Shown one piece after another: positions 58,641-64,000 of a stretch of DNA of 64,000 nucleotides. The notes beneath the pieces were generated by a model, which did not search any database, was not told the origin of the DNA, and was given only the letters and a program-made list of their open reading frames with translations. Numbering within the stretch: position 1 is the first letter of the stretch; the number at the start of each line of letters is the position of its first letter. The stretch is from Zanthoxylum bungeanum (Eukaryota; Streptophyta; Magnoliopsida; Sapindales; Rutaceae): contig SKCR01032770.1 of NCBI GenBank assembly GCA_019454045.1, positions 62,001 to 126,000 of the forward strand, in the 5' to 3' direction. The translations under genes were made by a program, and so were the position numbers.

Positions 58641-61493
58641 GTATTAAAATTGGATTTTAAAATACTTAGTGTGGTACATAAAGTATATGGATTGATGTTC
58701 AGAATCTGCTGTGAGCAGGATACTAACTTCAAGCAGAGATTAAACTGCGAATCGGAAATGGGACGAAAGTCGCTATTTCGACCATAGATACCTAAGTTTA
58801 AGAACTAACCTGTGGTATGTACTTAAATTAGGAAACTGTTATAATGTAACTAGTTTGACTAGAAACATTATCTTTGTATCAGTGTTTAATCTGTTGCGGA
58901 CAAACCTTTATATTCTAGAACACTAAAGTGTTTCATTATATAAAGATGATATTGAGATAAACGCATTGTATATGAATAACAGTATTTATATTTTGAATAT
59001 GAATAAATCTCAAACATATAAATGACAGATAAATAGCTCAAATTGATTTGATCAGTAGAGACTTATTTGTGGCATTGTTGTCTGGGACACAATTAAATGA
59101 GACTCGTATATCCACACTTTTGAAGAGTGGGTACTAGGACTGATTTGACTATTCAAATAAAGTCTACGAATCTAATTTATTAGGTAAAGTACCTAAAACA
59201 CTATTTACTTGGTAATAGTGTAAGTGCTATCGATCTATTAACATTATTCATGGTAAAGTAAGTGGACCCATGTCTAGCTAGGCTAGATGTGAATACAAAT
59301 ATTTTGTGACCTTAACGGATGTGGCATCACGTTATGGTTGTGTGTTTCTTTTGAAGAACACAAATCGGAAACTTTTGAAGTTTCGATGTGAAATAGACAG
59401 ATAGATCGGCTGTAGTATTATCCCGTCTCGGTAAGACCGTAATGGAAAATACATAAGCAATAAGTTTCATAAATAATTGAAAAGAGTATAGTATTCTTTC
59501 AAATGAGGACTCCTCCCGAGACATGTCAGTTTAACGGTGTGTCCGAACGAAAAAACCGAATTTTGTTGGACATGATAAGGTTTATCATGAGTCGCTCTGA
59601 GCTCCCATTTCCTTCAACAGATATGCATTAACAGTGCAAAACTTATTTAGAATAAAGTTTCATAAATAATCTGTTTAACAGAATTCATATTAAATATGAA
59701 CGGGAAAGAAACAGGGTTTCACACTCCTGAAAATTTGGGATTGCTGGGTATACGTTTGGATGATACCAAACTAGAACCCAAATTGGATAAGTGCCAATTA
59801 TAGGTTGTCCTAGGGAAAACCATAAGTATAGTACTTATAAATCTCACGAGAGAACAATGTTATTGTTGCTCACCATGCAGTTTTCCTAAGAGGAATACCG
59901 ATATGCAGGGGTAAGTGGGAGGATGGTATAACTCGATGAAAATCGGAGTAAAACTGTCCTAGTCACGAAATCCTTAATGGAACACAAATAGTTCATCAAG
60001 GATGAAACTGTACCAGTAATCTTCGAATACACAAGAACCGCACAGATCGGAGAGAATCAGAAAACAACCAGGGGTATGGGTTTCTGATCTCACCTCATTA
60101 AGATGTCAATCTTGTTGAGGTATTCCAACCGACTTCGTTTGAGGAAGTGATACAAGGTATCGACTCCCTTTATGGCAAAGTTCCATGAGTCCAAAATGGA
60201 TTCCATGTATAACAACTATGTTCAGATACTAGTTAATGTACCGCAAGGCATTGTGCCTATTGGTACTGTATAAGTCTTCAAGGAAAGACATACATGGATG
60301 GAACATATCAACGTACAAAGCTAGGCTTGTGACGGAAAGGTATCGTTATCAACATTGTGTTGATTACGGTTCAACCTTTTACCTATTGCCATGGAAAATC
60401 CATTTGGATAATGCTTGCTAAAGTTGCACGTTTCATTTATGAAATGTGTCAATTAAAGATCAAAATCGCTTTCCTTAAACGAAAACCTTTTGAGGATGTT
60501 TATAACATCCTGGCGATTTTGTCGTACTAAAACCAGCAAACAAGGTTTGCAGGTTATTAAATCTATGTTTGGATTGAAACAAGCATTAGGTTCTTGGAAT
60601 TAACGTTTTGATGTAATCATAATAGTGTATGAATTAATTCAAAACAAATATGATTCTTGTGTATATAAGGAGGTTAGTGGGAGCGCATTGACGGTGACTA
60701 TCCTATAAATAATGATAATATATATCATTTTCTTGGAAATGAAATTCCCATAATAACAATCGGTGAAAGCCTGGCTTTCGAGAAAATTCTTCATAGAATT
60801 CTTGGGAGTAACAACATTTATTCTAGGAATAAAGATCTACTGGGATAGATTAAGTTGTTAAAACTATGCGAGAACTCGTACATTGAAAAATATACGTGAC
60901 CTGGTGTCTCATACGCTTTGAGCATATGGATTCACAATCAGACCAATTCAAGTGATAGTCACTGGATTGAAGTTAAGAACATACTTAGTATCTTAGAGAA
61001 CTAAGGATGTTGTCTTAATCTGTGGAGAATGAGAACTTGAAGTGACTGGGATCACTACTGCAAGTTTCCTAAACCGATGAAACGACTAAAAGTTGCAAAC
61101 GGTACTATACAGTTTGAATAACGGAACAGTGAGCTGAAAATCTTCCTAGCAAGATACTGTTACCGAATAAACAACACAAGCGGGTAATTGCTGCAGCTGA
61201 GGCAGCAATAGAAGCCATCTGGGTCAATTACAAATCTAATTAGATTAGATACAGCTCTGTTAGCAGCTGAGCTAGGCGTCAGTACAGGCTAAAGAATTAA
61301 TGGTCTCATGAACGATCCAGATACATACTTCGACTATTCATCTTATTCATTCGGATCATACATCGTGGCGATGTGATGATCGTATAAATCGCATTAGACG
61401 ATAATCATACAAATCCACTGACGAAAGCTTTTCTCAGCAATTTGAGCCAACCGTACATAGTTCGGGTGTTTGGCACTCGAGTGACTGGCTATA
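58641..61493 (+). pseudogene. Copia element C4: decayed protease, integrase, RT and RNase H
   Basis: In order: a protease remnant near 58650 (active site lost by the TTAG change shared with C3), a GAG-pre-integrase block near 59060-59140 (ETYLWHCCLGHN, stop), integrase about 59264-59800, RT about 60230-60950 (YRKALCLLVLYKSSRKDIHG, then YRYQHCVDYGSTFYLL at 60236-60421) and RNase H about 61170-61440. The YVDD block (60700-60745) is destroyed and the YIEK-to-PGVSYALS stretch is deleted at 60881-60905, as in C1 to C3. There are many stops and indels. Confidence 0.85.
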
Positions 61494-61508
61494 GGCCAAG
61501 TGGGAGAT
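61494..61508 (+). other. Polypurine tract of C4
   Basis: GGCCAAGTGGGAGAT immediately before the 3' LTR. Confidence 0.85.
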
Positions 61509-63554
61509 TATTGGACAATTATGACCTATAGCGTCACTATTTGTACAGATCATGGTGTTGTTGTACAAATTAACTATGTGACAAAGAGATCAGCTAGATA
61601 TATAAATGATGAGAGGTCCTTATGATTTGTTCTTTGATTGAGAATGATATGAGACAGTATCAATCAACGAAGGATAAATCATTAAATATCCCTAGTCAGA
61701 GTATTATCGAGATTGGACATCGGTAATGCGTAAAAGACTAGTATTGCACTTGTGCATATTGTGAGGGCATAACAGGCATAGTTCTCATATATTTAAGTAT
61801 TGGATACTTATGCAAGTGCGGTAAGAGCTTGTGTTTTACCGATGGTACAGAAAACAGCTTCGCTCTGGATAGACCCCCTCAGAATCCCATTGGTAGTTTG
61901 ACTATGTGTCTATGGGAGTCCGACATCAGGGTAGGTGTACTTGGTCTTAACCTGAGACTTGCACCGCTAATACTTACGACAATCAATATACTTTGGTTGA
62001 GGTCGTCTAGGGCTTTAACCGGTTCTACGTACGCCAATGCTGAGTATATTGAGAATCGTAGAGTATTGAGTGTGATGTCAAGACGGAAGTATCACTCCAG
62101 TCATAATAGAGATGATATCACACGGGATACAGTATTAGTGCTCTTAAGTGCTGCACGGCCATCGGGATATTATGACTAGGTCATGCATATCCGATTATAG
62201 AAACTAGTTACCAGACATCCGACAAGTGCTTCGTACGGGGCAGACACAATTCCAGCCCCAGGCCTAGCACATGATCATCTAATACTGGACAGAAATACGC
62301 AATAGTACTTATACTACGCCTGATACAGATCCTTTATTCCTGTAAGGATATTTCCGGAGAATTGGGTAGGCATGGCGCTTTGCTAGATGCCAACCTTGTC
62401 TTGTAAATCGGTAAGACGTAGTACGAGGTACTTACGTGTTCGGATAGTCCGACGACCGTATTTACTGCCAACATATTCGGGGATCTCATGAGTCGCTGCC
62501 CAATGATTCACCGATGATGTATGACTCGCACTTTAATTAATCTGGGATTAATTAGAAGAGAGAGAAAATTAATATGAGATTAATTTCGGAGATATTTTAT
62601 CTAGGATAAAATATCAATAAAAGAGAGATAACGATTAATTTGGAATTAATCGGTAAATTAATATATTTGATATATTAAACGAAATTGGATTTCGACGCGG
62701 AATTAAAATTGGATTTTAATTCGGGCGAATGAATTAATTGAGAATTAATTCGTTAGCAACGTGAATAATAATTATGCTTGGCATGATTATTTAATTAAAT
62801 TAGATTTAATTACGATACAATGGAAAAATCGTTAATTTGGAATTATCGAATCCAAGCCCGAGATTATTTACGAGCTCATTCGCATTTCAAATTCGAGTAC
62901 GGCACGCGAATCAAATCAAGCGTCAAATCTTTAGTCGCATCAAGTGTCAAATCACTTGTCACTTTGAGTGATGTGACTTGACATCATGTCACTTTATTAA
63001 AGTTGATGTGACTTGATGGATATTGATGTTTGAGTGTGGAGCACTCAAGGTTATTGTATAAAGTTTAATTTGACTTTTTGAAAGTAAAAAATTAAATGAA
63101 AATCATTTTTTTTTATGGAAAATATATAAAGTGAAATACTTTATACTTTAAATCTAACCCTAACACATCTCTCATCTCTTTCCTCTCCCTCAAGTTCACG
63201 CCCAAAGGTGCAGTGAACTGCCTTGGTTGGCCGAAAATGGTGAGCTATTTGAGTGGTTTTTGTTGTAAAATACTTGAGAGCTAGCACTCCAAGAGTTATA
63301 CGAAGGTGTTAGGGAAACCCACCCACGAGCCGGAATCGTTTGACGAAGATTCGAGCTCAAAATAATCAAGCAAAATCTGAAATGGTGGAGCAGTGGACTG
63401 CACTGCAAATGGCGCCACTTTGAAGGGGAAAATCTTTTTGTTCTTCTTCAAATCGTCTCAACCGATCGATGTGAGTATTTTGCTATCTCGTTTGATGTGT
63501 TCACACATTATTTTCATGCTTGTTATGATCTTGGGACCTCAAATAAAACCAACA
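61509..63554 (+). repeat. 3' LTR of copia element C4
   Basis: The 2046-bp LTR starts TATTGGACAATTATGACC (first G mutated to A) and ends AAAACCAACA. It is followed by CAACA (63555-63559), identical to the bases before the 5' LTR, a perfect 5-bp target duplication. A TATA-like ATATATAAAG lies near 63121. It carries the most regular palindrome array (62534-62848). Confidence 0.94.
62534..62848 (+). repeat. Array of about ten palindromes with 3-base centres in the C4 3' LTR
   Basis: Perfect palindromes lie at 62534-62554 (9-bp arms, TGG), 62591-62615 (11, TAG), 62632-62652 (9, TGG), 62658-62678 (9, TTG), 62680-62694 (CGAAAT-TGG-ATTTCG), 62700-62722 (10, TGG), 62731-62751 (9, GAG) and 62792-62812 (9, TAG). 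Two with one mismatch lie near 62767-62789 (centre TTG) and 62830-62848 (TGG). They cover well over half of the 315 bp. Confidence 0.9.
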
Positions 63555-63559
63555 CAACA

Positions 63560-64000
63560 TCCTTTCAATTCATTTGATTTACAATAACTATATGAAGTGT
63601 GACCGTCCTAAGTTTATTATCGAGTAGCAGTGGGAAAATATTAACTTATTAATATTTCATCTTATGACATTATACACACATTGGATAAACACCTAGAAAT
63701 ATGCCATGACCCATATCCGATGAATGAAGTGGAAAAACACAAGAGATTGAAATATATATTTCGAACATGTCATCTTATTCCTTCCAATTTTATATTCCTA
63801 ATCAAATACGGACCATGGATAGGTCAAGTCCGTAATATTTGATATTACTTTAAACTTTATATATATGAAATCGACATTTCTTAGATTTCATGCTTTGGCC
63901 AAAAACTTCTCCATATATAATTTCCTTAGAACATCTCTAGCTTTCGTTGGCAAAACCATCGGATCTCATCTAGATTTTCATTTGACTTATGATAAGTGAT
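63560..64000 (-). repeat. Older LTR-like fragment split by C4, right part
   Basis: The sequence after the target duplication contains TGTGACCGTCCTAAGTTTAT and GAGTAGCAGTGGG near 63597-63635, a pattern seen in other plant copia LTRs. It is presumed to continue 42841-43651. No coding region is seen to the window end. Confidence 0.35.

Noticed and set aside
62534..62848. Palindromes read as rho-independent terminators or CRISPR repeats
   Set aside because: The context is plant retrotransposon LTRs. The palindromes are not followed by poly-T in a transcription-end position, and their arm sequences differ from one another, so they are neither terminators nor a CRISPR array.

Overview
This window looks like repeat-dense plant nuclear DNA, probably from a flowering plant (likely a eudicot, species not identifiable). 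I see no host gene, tRNA, rRNA or CRISPR array. Nearly all of it is transposable elements lying beside or inside one another: Ty1/copia and Ty3/gypsy LTR retrotransposons and one hAT DNA transposon.

Five copies of one Ty1/copia family, here called C1 to C5, dominate. Their LTRs are about 1.8-2.2 kb, the primer binding site is of the initiator-Met type, and a leader of 2 kb or more precedes gag. C1 (plus strand) enters from the left with a decayed pol and its 3' LTR (to 4066). C2 (minus) spans 4067-12494, with both LTRs truncated. C5 (plus, 13270-19469) has an almost frame-intact gag-protease but has lost the rest of pol. C4 (plus) spans 43657-63554 with a perfect 5-bp target duplication, and C3 (minus, 45425-55285) sits inside C4's 5' LTR.

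Between the copia blocks lies a minus-strand Ty3/gypsy element of Tat type (about 12495-27390). It has a 603-bp 5' LTR, a Tat-like primer site and degenerate gag, protease, RT, RNase H and integrase. Beyond its integrase it carries an oppositely oriented, intron-containing extra ORF, which C5 interrupts. This element abuts a truncated LTR of a Tekay/Del-like element (27391-35602) whose interior has no recognisable pol. A 2.9-kb hAT element (37057-40001) with 8-bp target duplications is inserted in an older gypsy-like remnant (about 35603-42320). An older LTR-like sequence (about 42840-43656 and 63555-64000) forms the outer host of C4.

The most unusual signal is in the non-coding DNA of the copia family. 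LTRs and leaders carry strings of short palindromes with arms of 5-11 bp around a 3-base centre that on the element strand is usually TGG, TAG, TTG or CGG. About ten occur within 320 bp of one LTR. Corresponding palindromes in different copies have different arm sequences that change on both sides together. The leaders also each hold four copies of a conserved 18-base motif. Four copies share the same pol deletion and RT active-site damage, which suggests a non-autonomous family mobilised in trans.
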